DNA of 32,691 nt from a bacterium TMED88 (lineage in GTDB: Bacteria; Myxococcota_A; UBA9160; UBA4427). The notes beneath the pieces were generated by a model that was not told where the DNA came from, did no database searches, and was given only the letters and a program-made list of their open reading frames with translations. Location of the stretch: contig NHEP01000010.1 of assembly GCA_002171515.1 (NCBI GenBank), positions 1-32,691 of the forward strand. The letters run 5' to 3'. Positions 8,186 to 16,768 of this stretch are shown here, one piece after another (position 1 is the stretch's first letter; each line of letters begins with the position of its first letter). Made by a program: the position numbers and the translations under genes.

Positions 8186-8953
8186 TTAGCGCCCCTTGAA
8201 ATGGGGCCGCCTTCGTTCAGACATCGCGCGAACGCCTTCTCGAAAATCTTGTGTCTTCTGTAGCCGGGCCTGCTCAGTCGCCTCGTGAGCTGTCGCGATG
8301 CGGATTTCTTCGGCCAATTCTCCCCGCAGCGTTTGGCGAATCGAACGGATGGCCAAAGGGGCCGCCCGGGCGATCTCGCGAGCGAACTCAAAGGCTTCCT
8401 CTCGAAGCATGGCTTTTGGGGCGAGTCGGTCACAGAGGCCGAGATGCAGAGCCTCTTCCCCCGGAATACGACGGCCTGTGTAGAGCATTTCCTGGGCGAT
8501 TTGCGGCCCGACGAGTCGTGGAAGGGTGACGGACAAACCGAAGCCTTGATGAAAACCGAGTTGGGAGAAATTGGCGCTAAATCGAGCCTCGGGTGCGGCG
8601 ATTCGAAAATCCGGCATCAAGGCGAGCCCTAGTCCTCCCCCCACTGCGGCCCCTTGAATCGCGGCCAGAACGGGCGGGCCAGAGGAAAACAGGCGTACGG
8701 CTGCACCGTACAGCCTTTCGGTGTCATCCCCTTCGCTCCGGTTCAGATTCGCGCCAGCGCAGAAGTGTTTTCCCTCGGAGCAAAGCACAATCGCTCGACA
8801 TTCTAATGAGTCGAGCCGTTCGAACGACTCGGCGATCGATTCGATGAGATGGCTGTCGAAGAAATTCTCGGGTGGTCTGCATAGTTCAACCTCAGCAACA
8901 TGGTCTGAGCCGAGTCGTATTTTGATGTCACCGATTTGTTCAACCGTGTTCAT
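8186..8953 (-). CDS. Enoyl-CoA hydratase/isomerase (crotonase) family protein lacking hydratase glutamates
   Basis: The 255-residue crotonase fold is clear: HFCAGANLN supplies the first oxyanion-hole backbone NH and AAVGGGLGLAL the second, and the C-terminus has the expected helical trimerisation region. Ordinary enoyl-CoA hydratases carry two catalytic glutamates (E144 and E164 of the rat enzyme). The first position is Gly here (GGGLG in place of GGGxE), and the second is Phe in SANFSQLGFHQG, where hydratases have a Pro-Glu pair. Simple hydration of enoyl-CoA is therefore unlikely; another crotonase reaction (isomerase, hydrolase, C-C cleavage) is more plausible. It is probably the last gene of the acyl-CoA dehydrogenase/ABC operon, 58 bases after the preceding stop. 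No clear Shine-Dalgarno precedes the ATG. Confidence 0.87.
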   Translation of the reverse strand: MNTVEQIGDIKIRLGSDHVAEVELCRPPENFFDSHLIESIAESFERLDSLECRAIVLCSEGKHFCAGANLNRSEGDDTERLYGAAVRLFSSGPPVLAAIQGAAVGGGLGLALMPDFRIAAPEARFSANFSQLGFHQGFGLSVTLPRLVGPQIAQEMLYTGRRIPGEEALHLGLCDRLAPKAMLREEAFEFAREIARAAPLAIRSIRQTLRGELAEEIRIATAHEATEQARLQKTQDFREGVRAMSERRRPHFKGR

Positions 8954-9011
8954 AGTTTTGACCCCAAGTGATTCATCCTTGGCCGTGAGCCGGTCGTCTC
9001 ACGATTTGATG

Positions 9012-10178
9012 TCAACGAGGTAACCCGACGAGTTGTCGAGCCATGATGACCCGTTGGATCTGACCAGTCCCTTCTACGATATCCATGGCTTTGGTGTCGC
9101 GGTATAATTTTTCGATGAGGTGGTCTCCGGTGCCCGCTACCTGGCCGAGAATTTCGAGGCCCAGTCCCGCAGCTTGCTGTGAAACTTGAGCGCCGAGCGC
9201 CTTAGCCATTGAGGCTTCCATGACGTTGGGGCGTTTCTGATCCACCAACCAGCACGCGCGAAGGCAGATTAATCGCGCACTGCGGAGCTTGCGGCTCATA
9301 CATTCGATTCTGTCTCGGATACGTTCTCGCTTGATCAAGCCGGTCTCTTTCGCAAAATGGAGCGACTCGTCCAAGGCGGCTCGCCCCATGCCCACAGCCA
9401 TAGCGCCAATAATCGGCCTCCCGGCGTTGAATGTTTGCATCGCGGTTTTGAAACCCGCTTGGCTCTTCGGTTGGCTTTCGCCGCCCAGGAGGTTTTCCAA
9501 TGGAATCCGGCAGGACTGCAAGGTGAAGGAGGTTGACTCGTAAGCCTTCAGTCCCATTTTTTTCTCGATCTTGAAATTCCCAAGCCCAGGTGTGCCTTGT
9601 TCAACGAAGAAGGAGCGCTGGGCATTTCGTCCTTGTCGGATATCCAGCGTAGCTTGGACGAGGAGCCAGTCGGATCGACTCGCGCCGCCAATGAAGCATT
9701 TGGCCCCATTGAGAACCCACGCATCGCCGTCCTTCTGCGCGGTGGTTTGGATGGCGGCCGCGTCTGAACCCGCGCTGGGCTCGGTCATTGCGAAGCAGGC
9801 CCAGCGAGGGCGATCCGGATCGACGAAGGGCCCCAGGTACTTTTCCTTTTGTTCCTCGGTGCCCCGAGCGAGAACGCTGGCTTCGGGCAGGCCGGGTCCC
9901 GGGTTGGCCACCATGACTCCCCTGTCCCAATAGGCGCCTTCCTCAGCCAGCCACATCGCATGTACGGCTGCACCGCGCCGGACAGGGCTTGATTCTCCAG
10001 GGCACCAGCTCGTGCGGCCGTCGCCACGCTCTAGGCTACGCTGAAAATACGGATGGTCGACGGGGAGAGGGCTACCGAGACGATCGGCTTCAAGGCCTGC
10101 CGGTCGCATGGCTTCGTGGCCCCAATCGCGAACGGCTTCCACGGCTTCTTGGGTTTCGGGATGAATTGAGAAGTCCAT
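9012..10178 (-). CDS. Acyl-CoA dehydrogenase, catalytic-type subunit of a probable heteromer
   Basis: This is a 388-residue FAD-dependent acyl-CoA dehydrogenase-like protein that would oxidise an acyl-CoA at the alpha-beta bond. The flavin-contact motif MTEPSAGSD is present (T132-D139), and the catalytic base is E369 in DIVEGTGQIQR. The segment that normally holds the second FAD/dimer contact (R-Q-x-F-G-K-P-I) is degenerate: residues ~275-300 read FAKETGLIKRERIRDRIECM with no Q-F-G. The upstream gene has the mirror-image defect. The start shares one base with the upstream stop (TAATG), so the two are translationally coupled. Mycobacterial steroid-degrading FadE pairs form alpha2-beta2 complexes of this kind. 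The substrate is unknown; a bulky lipid or side chain is a reasonable guess. Confidence 0.9.
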   Translation of the reverse strand: MDFSIHPETQEAVEAVRDWGHEAMRPAGLEADRLGSPLPVDHPYFQRSLERGDGRTSWCPGESSPVRRGAAVHAMWLAEEGAYWDRGVMVANPGPGLPEASVLARGTEEQKEKYLGPFVDPDRPRWACFAMTEPSAGSDAAAIQTTAQKDGDAWVLNGAKCFIGGASRSDWLLVQATLDIRQGRNAQRSFFVEQGTPGLGNFKIEKKMGLKAYESTSFTLQSCRIPLENLLGGESQPKSQAGFKTAMQTFNAGRPIIGAMAVGMGRAALDESLHFAKETGLIKRERIRDRIECMSRKLRSARLICLRACWLVDQKRPNVMEASMAKALGAQVSQQAAGLGLEILGQVAGTGDHLIEKLYRDTKAMDIVEGTGQIQRVIMARQLVGLPR

Positions 10179-11260
10179 TATTTCCGCTCCCCGACCGGCG
10201 TTGTGATGTTCAATGGGGGGACACCGGTTTCTAACTGACGGCCGGCGGTTTCGAGGGCTGCATCCAAGCCGCCGCCCATCAGTCCAAGTGTGCGCAACTC
10301 CCGCATATGTTTCTCGACGGGGTAATCCGCCATAAAACCATGCCCCCCCAGGATTTGGACGCCCGATGGCCCTACCCAGCGCGCTGCCTCAATGCATTCA
10401 ACGAGGGCGGATGCACTTTCAAGGGTCGCGTCTTCGCCTTGGTCCAGTCGCCAGGCGGCTTCGTGTACCAACAGCCGCGCCGCTTCCAGCGCCATATTCA
10501 TCTCGACAATTAGAAATGCCAGCCCCTGGTGATGGGCAATGGGTTTGCCGAAAGCCTCGCGTTGACCGGCGTAGAGCCGAGAAAATTCGCATGTCGCTCG
10601 AAGTACGCCGAGCATCATTGAGGCCACCCAAAGCCGGGCTCTCGCATGGGCTCGGCTGGCTGCGTCCGGACCAGTCCACTGCTCCGCCGCTGTGGCGCTT
10701 GCGAGGTGGAGTGAGCAGCCGCCTGAGGCTCTGAGCCCCGATGCATGAAGGGGGCGCGTCTCGATTCCTTCCGTCACCAGGCACGCGCGAGTGGGTCCGA
10801 GCAGCATGACGCCCGCAATCTCATCTGCGGGCACCCAGTCAACCCATAGCGAGATGGGTTTCCCCGGATCGCGATCAATTTCCTCATGGATCAGGATTGC
10901 TCGCCTCGGGGCGGGGCCATCGCAGAGGGCTTGCAGCCGGGCGACAGCCGCTGCGCCCTCGAATTCAAGGGCTGGGTAGAGGGTGGGTCCTAGCCGGTCC
11001 AAAGCGATGGCGGCTCCGACGTCACAGGCAGCCAGCTCTTCGTTGACGATACATTTGGCCAGAGAGCCGAGCGCTGCGCCGTCAAGGGATTCAGGTGTCT
11101 CGAGATCAGCCAGCCCGATTTCCGCGTAAGCACGATGCAGGGCGTTCCCGATGCTTCGCTGCTGCTCGTGCATTCGTTCTTGGCCCGCTAATTGCTGAGC
11201 GCCGAAGAGCGCTGCCGTTTCGACTAGGAGATGAAGCTCATCCTCGATCCCGAAATCCAT
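10178..11260 (-). CDS. Acyl-CoA dehydrogenase-like protein, non-catalytic partner subunit
   Basis: This 360-residue protein has the acyl-CoA dehydrogenase fold but lacks key active-site parts. The TEPxAGSD flavin loop is missing (residues ~120-150 read ISLWVDWVPADEIAGVMLLG), and the catalytic-base position near the C-terminus is LMGGG (327-331) instead of YEGT. It keeps AGQREAFGKPIAHHQGLAF (231-249) and LGGHGFMADYPVEKHMREL, which in the family bind FAD across the subunit interface. It therefore looks like the structural half of a heteromer with the following gene, to which it is joined by a TAATG overlap. It is likely to be inactive alone. It starts 35 bases after the ABC half-transporter at 11296-13296. 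Confidence 0.86.
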   Translation of the reverse strand: MDFGIEDELHLLVETAALFGAQQLAGQERMHEQQRSIGNALHRAYAEIGLADLETPESLDGAALGSLAKCIVNEELAACDVGAAIALDRLGPTLYPALEFEGAAAVARLQALCDGPAPRRAILIHEEIDRDPGKPISLWVDWVPADEIAGVMLLGPTRACLVTEGIETRPLHASGLRASGGCSLHLASATAAEQWTGPDAASRAHARARLWVASMMLGVLRATCEFSRLYAGQREAFGKPIAHHQGLAFLIVEMNMALEAARLLVHEAAWRLDQGEDATLESASALVECIEAARWVGPSGVQILGGHGFMADYPVEKHMRELRTLGLMGGGLDAALETAGRQLETGVPPLNITTPVGERK

Positions 11261-11295
11261 TGGCTCGTTTCTCCCTCGAACGAATCGCCACCATC

Positions 11296-13296
11296 CTACG
11301 GAGTCGTGGGCGAAGTTGGCGAATCGGTTCCCAGAGTCTGCATGTTGACGTACTGACGATATCGGCCGTTCGGTCGGTTCATGAGATGCGGGTGATTCCC
11401 CCGCTCTACAATTCGTCCCTCTTCGACGAATAGAATTTCATCCGCTTCCCTGATTGTGGACAAGCGATGTGCAATCACAATAACGAGACGTGTTCGACTG
11501 GCTTCTCGCAACGCCGAGACGAGCCTCTGTTCCGTTTCAGGGTCGAGCGCGGAGGTCGGCTCGTCAAGGATTAGAATCGGCGTATTGCGGACGAGTGCTC
11601 GCGCGATCGCAATTCGTTGTCTTTGCCCCACCGAGAGCTTGCCTCCGCCCCGGCCGAGTCGGGTCTGGTAGCCGTCCGGTAGGCTTTCGATGAAGTCTGA
11701 GGCTCCGGCGAGACGAGCGGCTTCACAGATTTCGGACTCGGTCGCCTCTGGATGGCCGAGTCTGATGTTGTCTTCCACAGTGGCATCGAAAAGACTCGTC
11801 TCTTGAAAGACAAATGAGATTTGAGAGCGAAGCGAATCGAGTGAGTAGTCCGCGATGTTCTGTCCATCTATGAGGACACGCCCATGGCTTGGGTTGATGA
11901 AGCGGGGAATGAGCTGGGCAATCGTCGTCTTTCCGGCGCCTGCCGGCCCCGCGAGGGCGATGACTTGTCCGGAACGCGCTGTCAGATTGATGCCTTCGAG
12001 GGTGGGTCGACCCGTTTCATAGGCAAATGAAACCGCTTGGAGTTCGAGTTTTTCTTGCAGGGGGCCGAGGGCCCGATCCGACTCCGAATCGCGTTCCGAG
12101 GCAGCATCCATCAAGAAGAAAACTCGATTCAGGCCCGTTGAGTCGCCTTGTAGGCGAATCCAAAGGGCGCCAAGATCGATGCTTGCGCTGGCAATGCCGA
12201 CGAAGAAAGGCAGCAGTACGGCGAAATCCCCAGGGCTATAGAGACCGTCGACGATGCCGTCTCCAACATGAAAAAAAACGTAGATGACAAGCCCCCCTCC
12301 AAAAACGGCGGCGATCGAGTAGGTGATCAGATCGACCAAAACTTTGAGGCGATACTGCCTAAAGGAGTTCGCACTGTCCGTATCGAAGCGGTCTAGCTCT
12401 CGCGCTTCCCCACCCAGGCTTTGCACTGCAAGAACATTGGACATGGATTCTTCGATGGTTGACGTCGTTTTCGCGCCGGCCTGTCGGCTGCGGCTCGCGT
12501 AGAGGCGCTGGAATCCGGCGAGCGGGAGAGTCGGAATGAAGGCGACCAATAGGAAAGCCAGACCCGCAAAGACAATGGGAGAGACCCACCCGTAAACCAA
12601 TCCCAGGACCCAGATGCTGAGGAGAATGTAGAGCGGCGACGTTAGGGGGGTCAGAACTAAGGCGTAGCAGGCCTGTGTGATCGATGTCGTGTCATACATG
12701 ACTCGGAAAACGGCGTCTCCGATTCGCCCGTCATCGAGGCTGGTCATTGGCAACGATGAAATGCGTCCGAAGAGATGAGTGCGATAATGGTGGTTCAGCT
12801 TTTGCGTCAATCTCATCGTGAATCGGTAGTCGAGCAAGCCGAACAGACCCCCGACGAGGCTGAATCCCGAGTTAGCCTCATTCTCGGTTCGCGTAGCGGT
12901 GTCCCAGCCCTGGGGAATTCCATCACCGTTGGCGCTGTTCCGCTCTCGCGAGGCGACTCCAAAGGCACCAATCCCGACGAGTAAACAGAATTGTGCGGCG
13001 ATCGTCCAAACCAGGACCGCCGTCGGTGAGAGTTCAGATGCCGCTTGGATCAGGGGCTCGAGAAAGAAGGGGTAGGGTCTTGGTTCCTCGCCGAACGGGA
13101 TGCCACGAATCACATGGTCGACCAAAATTTTTGTTGGCCAAGGCAAGAGCATCATGGGAATGAAGCTCAGTAGGAGCAGAGTCAGTTTGATGCCGAAATC
13201 TCTGCGAAACGGCCCGATGTAACGGAGCGCGCGACCGATCGTCCGAGCTGCATCCCTTGCGCTTTGCTTTTCGTCTTCTTGAAACGAGTTGGGCAC
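11296..13296 (-). CDS. ABC exporter half-transporter (TMD-NBD fusion), second of a pair
   Basis: This 666-residue type IV ABC exporter half has about six membrane helices (to ~residue 390) and one ATPase domain. NBD motifs: Walker A GPAGAGKTT (450-458), Q-loop FVFQE, signature LSVGQRQR (~554), Walker B ILILDE (574-579) and switch histidine H610 in IAHRLST. All catalytic residues are present; the signature deviates from LSGGQ at its third position. Between the early helices is an unusual polar insert (residues ~115-145, NSANGDGIPQGWDTATRTEN). It begins 3 bases after the stop of the other half, so the two are expected to form a heterodimer. Such pairs export lipids, peptides or drugs; the acyl-CoA neighbours suggest a lipid or acyl conjugate, but that is inference. 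Confidence 0.92.
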   Translation of the reverse strand: MPNSFQEDEKQSARDAARTIGRALRYIGPFRRDFGIKLTLLLLSFIPMMLLPWPTKILVDHVIRGIPFGEEPRPYPFFLEPLIQAASELSPTAVLVWTIAAQFCLLVGIGAFGVASRERNSANGDGIPQGWDTATRTENEANSGFSLVGGLFGLLDYRFTMRLTQKLNHHYRTHLFGRISSLPMTSLDDGRIGDAVFRVMYDTTSITQACYALVLTPLTSPLYILLSIWVLGLVYGWVSPIVFAGLAFLLVAFIPTLPLAGFQRLYASRSRQAGAKTTSTIEESMSNVLAVQSLGGEARELDRFDTDSANSFRQYRLKVLVDLITYSIAAVFGGGLVIYVFFHVGDGIVDGLYSPGDFAVLLPFFVGIASASIDLGALWIRLQGDSTGLNRVFFLMDAASERDSESDRALGPLQEKLELQAVSFAYETGRPTLEGINLTARSGQVIALAGPAGAGKTTIAQLIPRFINPSHGRVLIDGQNIADYSLDSLRSQISFVFQETSLFDATVEDNIRLGHPEATESEICEAARLAGASDFIESLPDGYQTRLGRGGGKLSVGQRQRIAIARALVRNTPILILDEPTSALDPETEQRLVSALREASRTRLVIVIAHRLSTIREADEILFVEEGRIVERGNHPHLMNRPNGRYRQYVNMQTLGTDSPTSPTTP

Positions 13297-13299
13297 GGT

Positions 13300-15309
13300 T
13301 TATGGCTCTCCGGTCTGGGAGTTGGCCGGCTCCGTGCGCAGGGGTTTTCCGGCTTCGATGTTGGCGAGTCGGCGATACGCGCCGTCGTCTTTCTCAATCA
13401 GCTGCTGTGGATCACCCCATTCGATCAGCCGACCGTTTCGAATCACCGCGACTCGATCAGCGTGTCGAATCGTGGAGAGGCGATGGGTGATGAGAAAAAC
13501 GATTCGTCGGTCCGCCCATCGCGCGAGGTTTTGAAGGACTCGGTGTTCCGTCTCAGCATCCAGTGAGGCAGTGGGCTCGTCTAGAATGAGAATAGGAGTG
13601 TCCTTGAGGATCGCTCGTGCAATCGAAATTCGCTGTCGTTGCCCTGTGGAGAGCTTGGTCCCCCTCTCGCCGAGTTGTGTTTCAAAGCCCTTTGGGAGTT
13701 CCGCGACGAAGTCCAGCGCGCATGCGATTTCAGCGGCTTCACGAACTCGTTCGTCACTTGCGTGTGGCACGGCGTAGCGGATGTTTTCAGCCACGGTGTC
13801 CCCGAAAAGAATATTCTCTTGGAGTGCGATCGATACGTTCTCCCGCAGACTCGTGCGAGTAAATTCACGAATGTCACGCCCGTCGAACTCGATGCTTCCC
13901 TGGTCGGGGTCATAGAGCCGCAGCAGAAGACTCATGAGAGTGGTCTTCCCAGAGCCGGTGGGCCCCACAATCGCCACGATTGATCCTATGGGGACGTCGA
14001 AGTCGATTTCGTCGAGGGTCTTCTGTTTGGACTCGTAGCTGAATGAGACATTCCGATAACGAACCCCGTGGCTGAGAGAGGTTATGGGGATCGCGCCTGC
14101 CGCATCCTCGATATCACTCTCAAGATCCAGCAATTCAAAAGTCCGATCCAGCCCGGTGGCGACGTCCTGAACGGTTCCCCAAAGATCGAGGAGGTGGTGC
14201 TCGGTGTGGGTCCCATCCCCAAAGCGGTCTTTGAAGTTGTTGTAGAAGCCGAGATTCCATACTCCGGAATTGGCCGCAGCGAATCCCATACTGATCATGA
14301 ATTGCTCGCCATAGAGAGGCGCTTCCGACGCCGACAATCCTGTGGCAAAGCCCACGCCGATGACGAGAGTGAGTCCCACGCACCAAAAGGTCAGAACTTT
14401 GAAACCGACAAAACGGTTGCGCGCTGCATAGGCCGCCGTGAAGGCTTCGAGGGAAGCGTCGCTAAAGCGCTTCTTTTCGGACCCTTCGGCTCCGTATGCC
14501 TTGATGGTCTTAAGACCGGCAAGGGTTTCCTGAATAATTGAAGTGAGGCGGCTATTGGCCTCTCGGGCGTGGCGAAATCCCACTCGCATGGGCCGAGCGA
14601 ATCGATGTCCCAGATAAAACAAAGGTGGCCAAGCGAGCATCAGCAGGAGGGCTAGTCGGGGGTCCCAGAGAAACACGAGTCCGAGAGTGAATAAAAAGCG
14701 GCTGATAGTCTCGAGCGGGCTCAAGAAGAGTACATTGATTAGCTGAGTCACCATGGCGCTGTCTTGAAACAGTCGGTAGATCGAATCTCCCACCCTTTGT
14801 TCGTCGTGGAAGCGCAGCGAAAGAGCCTGTAATTTTTCAATCATCAGTATTCGCAGATTTTGATTCACGCGTTGCAGAATCCAGATTCGCCAATACACGA
14901 GCCCGATGAAGATCGGCGTTAACGCAACAAGCAGGCCAGCTACGCTCCACACGAGATGGCGGAGGACTTCTTTACGGGCCGCGACTGAGAGCCCGGTCGC
15001 GGACGAAAATCGATCGGGATCGAGGCCGATCATGGTGGCCTGCAGATCTGAGAGCGGCCCCCCCTCAAGCACGCCGTTCCAAAAAATATTGACCACATTG
15101 ATCACCGGAACTGCAAACAGAGCGATGAGGATGGCGCCGCAGGCGACGAGTCCGGCCAGGGGGCCGCGAACCGTTCGAAGCAGGGGCAGGCAGCGCCAGA
15201 GCAATCGGAGGATCAGGCGGAAAGAAAGAGAGTCGGCTTGGCCGCCGCGGCCCAGCTGCGCGAATTCTTGGTACCGCGCGGTGTTGTCTTGCACCCTTGA
15301 CTCTCTCAA
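13300..15309 (-). CDS. ABC exporter half-transporter (TMD-NBD fusion), first of a pair
   Basis: The 669-residue half-transporter has a charged cytoplasmic N-terminus, six membrane helices and an ATPase domain. NBD motifs: Walker A GPTGSGKTT (449-457), Q-loop ALQEN, signature LSTGQRQR (~553), Walker B ILILDE (573-578) and H609 in ITHRLST. Both this and its partner keep a full set of catalytic residues, so neither nucleotide site of the predicted heterodimer is obviously degenerate, unlike TM287/288-type exporters. Extra segments occur in the periplasmic loop after TM1 (GVLEGGPLSDLQATMIGLD) and between TM5 and TM6 (~residues 330-380, with FKDRFGDGTHTEHH). It lies 37 bases after the GCDH-like gene and 3 bases before its partner. 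Confidence 0.92.
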   Translation of the reverse strand: MRESRVQDNTARYQEFAQLGRGGQADSLSFRLILRLLWRCLPLLRTVRGPLAGLVACGAILIALFAVPVINVVNIFWNGVLEGGPLSDLQATMIGLDPDRFSSATGLSVAARKEVLRHLVWSVAGLLVALTPIFIGLVYWRIWILQRVNQNLRILMIEKLQALSLRFHDEQRVGDSIYRLFQDSAMVTQLINVLFLSPLETISRFLFTLGLVFLWDPRLALLLMLAWPPLFYLGHRFARPMRVGFRHAREANSRLTSIIQETLAGLKTIKAYGAEGSEKKRFSDASLEAFTAAYAARNRFVGFKVLTFWCVGLTLVIGVGFATGLSASEAPLYGEQFMISMGFAAANSGVWNLGFYNNFKDRFGDGTHTEHHLLDLWGTVQDVATGLDRTFELLDLESDIEDAAGAIPITSLSHGVRYRNVSFSYESKQKTLDEIDFDVPIGSIVAIVGPTGSGKTTLMSLLLRLYDPDQGSIEFDGRDIREFTRTSLRENVSIALQENILFGDTVAENIRYAVPHASDERVREAAEIACALDFVAELPKGFETQLGERGTKLSTGQRQRISIARAILKDTPILILDEPTASLDAETEHRVLQNLARWADRRIVFLITHRLSTIRHADRVAVIRNGRLIEWGDPQQLIEKDDGAYRRLANIEAGKPLRTEPANSQTGEP

Positions 15310-15346
15310 AAATCAGTGGCGGCTAAGCCAGAAGGCCTGAAGCGAT

Positions 15347-16516
15347 CTAGAGCGCGCGCATTCCAGTAATGTGTTCACCCAAAATGAGCGTATGGATGTC
15401 ATGTGTGCCCTCGTAGGTCCGCACTGTCTCGAGGTTCATCATATGCCGCATGCTTTGGTAGTCATCAACGATGCCATTGGCGCCAAGGAGGTCCCGGGCC
15501 TCTCGGGCGATCCGCAACGCGATGTCGACATTGTTTCGCTTGATCATCGAGACCATCGAGTGATGGAGTTGGCCGGCATCTTTGATCCGTCCGACTTGAA
15601 GCGCAAGCAGCTGTGCCTTGGTGATTTCTGTCAGCATTTCGGCAAATTTCATTTGTGTCAATTGCTTACTCGCCAAGGGGCCGCCTTGAACGATGCGGTC
15701 GCGGGCGTACTGAACTGCTTCGTCAAAGCAAGCCATTGCCGCCCCGGTTACACCCCAGGAAATCCCATAGCGAGCTTGCGTGAGACAGCCTAGGGGGCCA
15801 CCAAGCCCCTTGGCACCGGGCAGCTGGTTTGATTCAGGGATCTCTACGTTTTCGAGAAAGAGTTCAGAGGTGACGCTTGCTCGCAGTGAAAATTTCCCCT
15901 TGATATCCCGAGCTTCGAAGCCGGCTCGATCCGTTTCGACCAAGAATCCGCGAACGCCGTCGTCCGTGACGGCCCAAACAACAGCCACATCTGCGAGCGA
16001 GCCGTTCGTGATCCACCGCTTCACGCCGTTGAGAACCCAGCCTTCCCCCTTTCGTTCGGCGCGGGTCGTCATTCCCGAGACAAAGCTTCCATGATCGGGT
16101 TCGGTCAGGCCAAAACAACCGATGGCCTCGCCGGCGGCCATCGGCGGGAGCCATTTTTCCTTTTGGGCCTCGGTTCCGTAGGCATGAATGGGGTACATGC
16201 AGAGTGCGCCCTGAACCGAGGCGAACGAGCGAAGGCCAGAATCGCCTCGCTCAAGTTCCTGCATTAGGAGGCCGTAGGCCACGTTGTTCATCCCCGCGCA
16301 GCCATATCCTTTAAGATTGGCCCCAAACATTCCAAGCTCAGCCATCTGGGGTACGAGATCCATAGGAAAGGATCCGTCTTGGCGGACATGCTCCTGGATC
16401 CGAGGAAGAAACTCGCCGCTGACCCACGCCCGGGCTGAGTCCCGGATCATGCGTTCTTCTTCGCTGAACTGAGTCTCGTCGAGCTTTAGAAAGTCGGGCG
16501 CTTCAAAAGCAGGCAT
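15347..16516 (-). CDS. gcdH: Glutaryl-CoA dehydrogenase-like acyl-CoA dehydrogenase
   Basis: At 389 residues this closely follows the glutaryl-CoA dehydrogenase family, which oxidises and decarboxylates glutaryl-CoA to crotonyl-CoA in lysine, tryptophan and aromatic degradation. Family-specific residues are visible: E89 and R96 in QELERGDSGLRSFAS (human E87 and R94, the latter binding the substrate carboxylate), KFSLRAS, ARYGISWGV, and the catalytic E369 preceded by Y368 in TYEGTHDIHTLILG. Y368 and E89 match the decarboxylating type. The usual TEPxxGSD flavin loop reads TEPDHGSF (138-145), with Asp changed to Phe. TGGAGAAG before the ATG supports the start. It is the first gene of the operon with the ABC exporter. 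Another dicarboxylyl-CoA could be the substrate. Confidence 0.88.
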   Translation of the reverse strand: MPAFEAPDFLKLDETQFSEEERMIRDSARAWVSGEFLPRIQEHVRQDGSFPMDLVPQMAELGMFGANLKGYGCAGMNNVAYGLLMQELERGDSGLRSFASVQGALCMYPIHAYGTEAQKEKWLPPMAAGEAIGCFGLTEPDHGSFVSGMTTRAERKGEGWVLNGVKRWITNGSLADVAVVWAVTDDGVRGFLVETDRAGFEARDIKGKFSLRASVTSELFLENVEIPESNQLPGAKGLGGPLGCLTQARYGISWGVTGAAMACFDEAVQYARDRIVQGGPLASKQLTQMKFAEMLTEITKAQLLALQVGRIKDAGQLHHSMVSMIKRNNVDIALRIAREARDLLGANGIVDDYQSMRHMMNLETVRTYEGTHDIHTLILGEHITGMRAL

Positions 16517-16768
16517 AGGCTTCTCCAGTGGATCCTCGCTGGGGGGGGCGGTTCGTGAATTCGGCGTTCACCGGAGCGGCCACCGCTCGGCTGGAGAATA
16601 GCCGATCGAGCCCCGGTTGACGGTGCTCTCGACCGCCCCGGGCGAGCGCCACGCATTCAAAGCAAAGAGGGTCTGACGATTGGCCCGTCAGACCCTCCTG
16701 CTTGGACTCATTCGCCGGCGGCCCGGATGCGGCGGCCCGCCGGGATGAGATTTGCCTCGATGCGACTG
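16517..16768. other. Intergenic region between the phasin-like gene and the GCDH operon
   Basis: This stretch holds the phasin terminator (16660-16697) and the upstream region of the GCDH-like gene. On the minus strand a -10-like TATTCT (16595-16600), the same hexamer as in the phasin promoter, lies about 80 bases before the GCDH start, but no good -35 box accompanies it. A run of eight G (16541-16548) lies between them. I see no coding sequence. Confidence 0.4.
16660..16697 (-). terminator. Rho-independent terminator of the phasin-like gene
   Basis: A perfect 12-bp inverted repeat, GAGGGTCTGACG at 16667-16678 and CGTCAGACCCTC at 16686-16697, encloses a 7-base loop. Read on the minus strand it is followed by a T-rich tract (TTTGCTTTG). 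It lies about 70 bases downstream of the phasin-like stop. Confidence 0.88.

Noticed and set aside
11296..15309. One degenerate nucleotide-binding site in the ABC pair, as in TM287/288-type heterodimers
   Set aside because: Both halves have Walker A, Walker B glutamate and switch histidine. Only the third residue of the signature motif varies in each.
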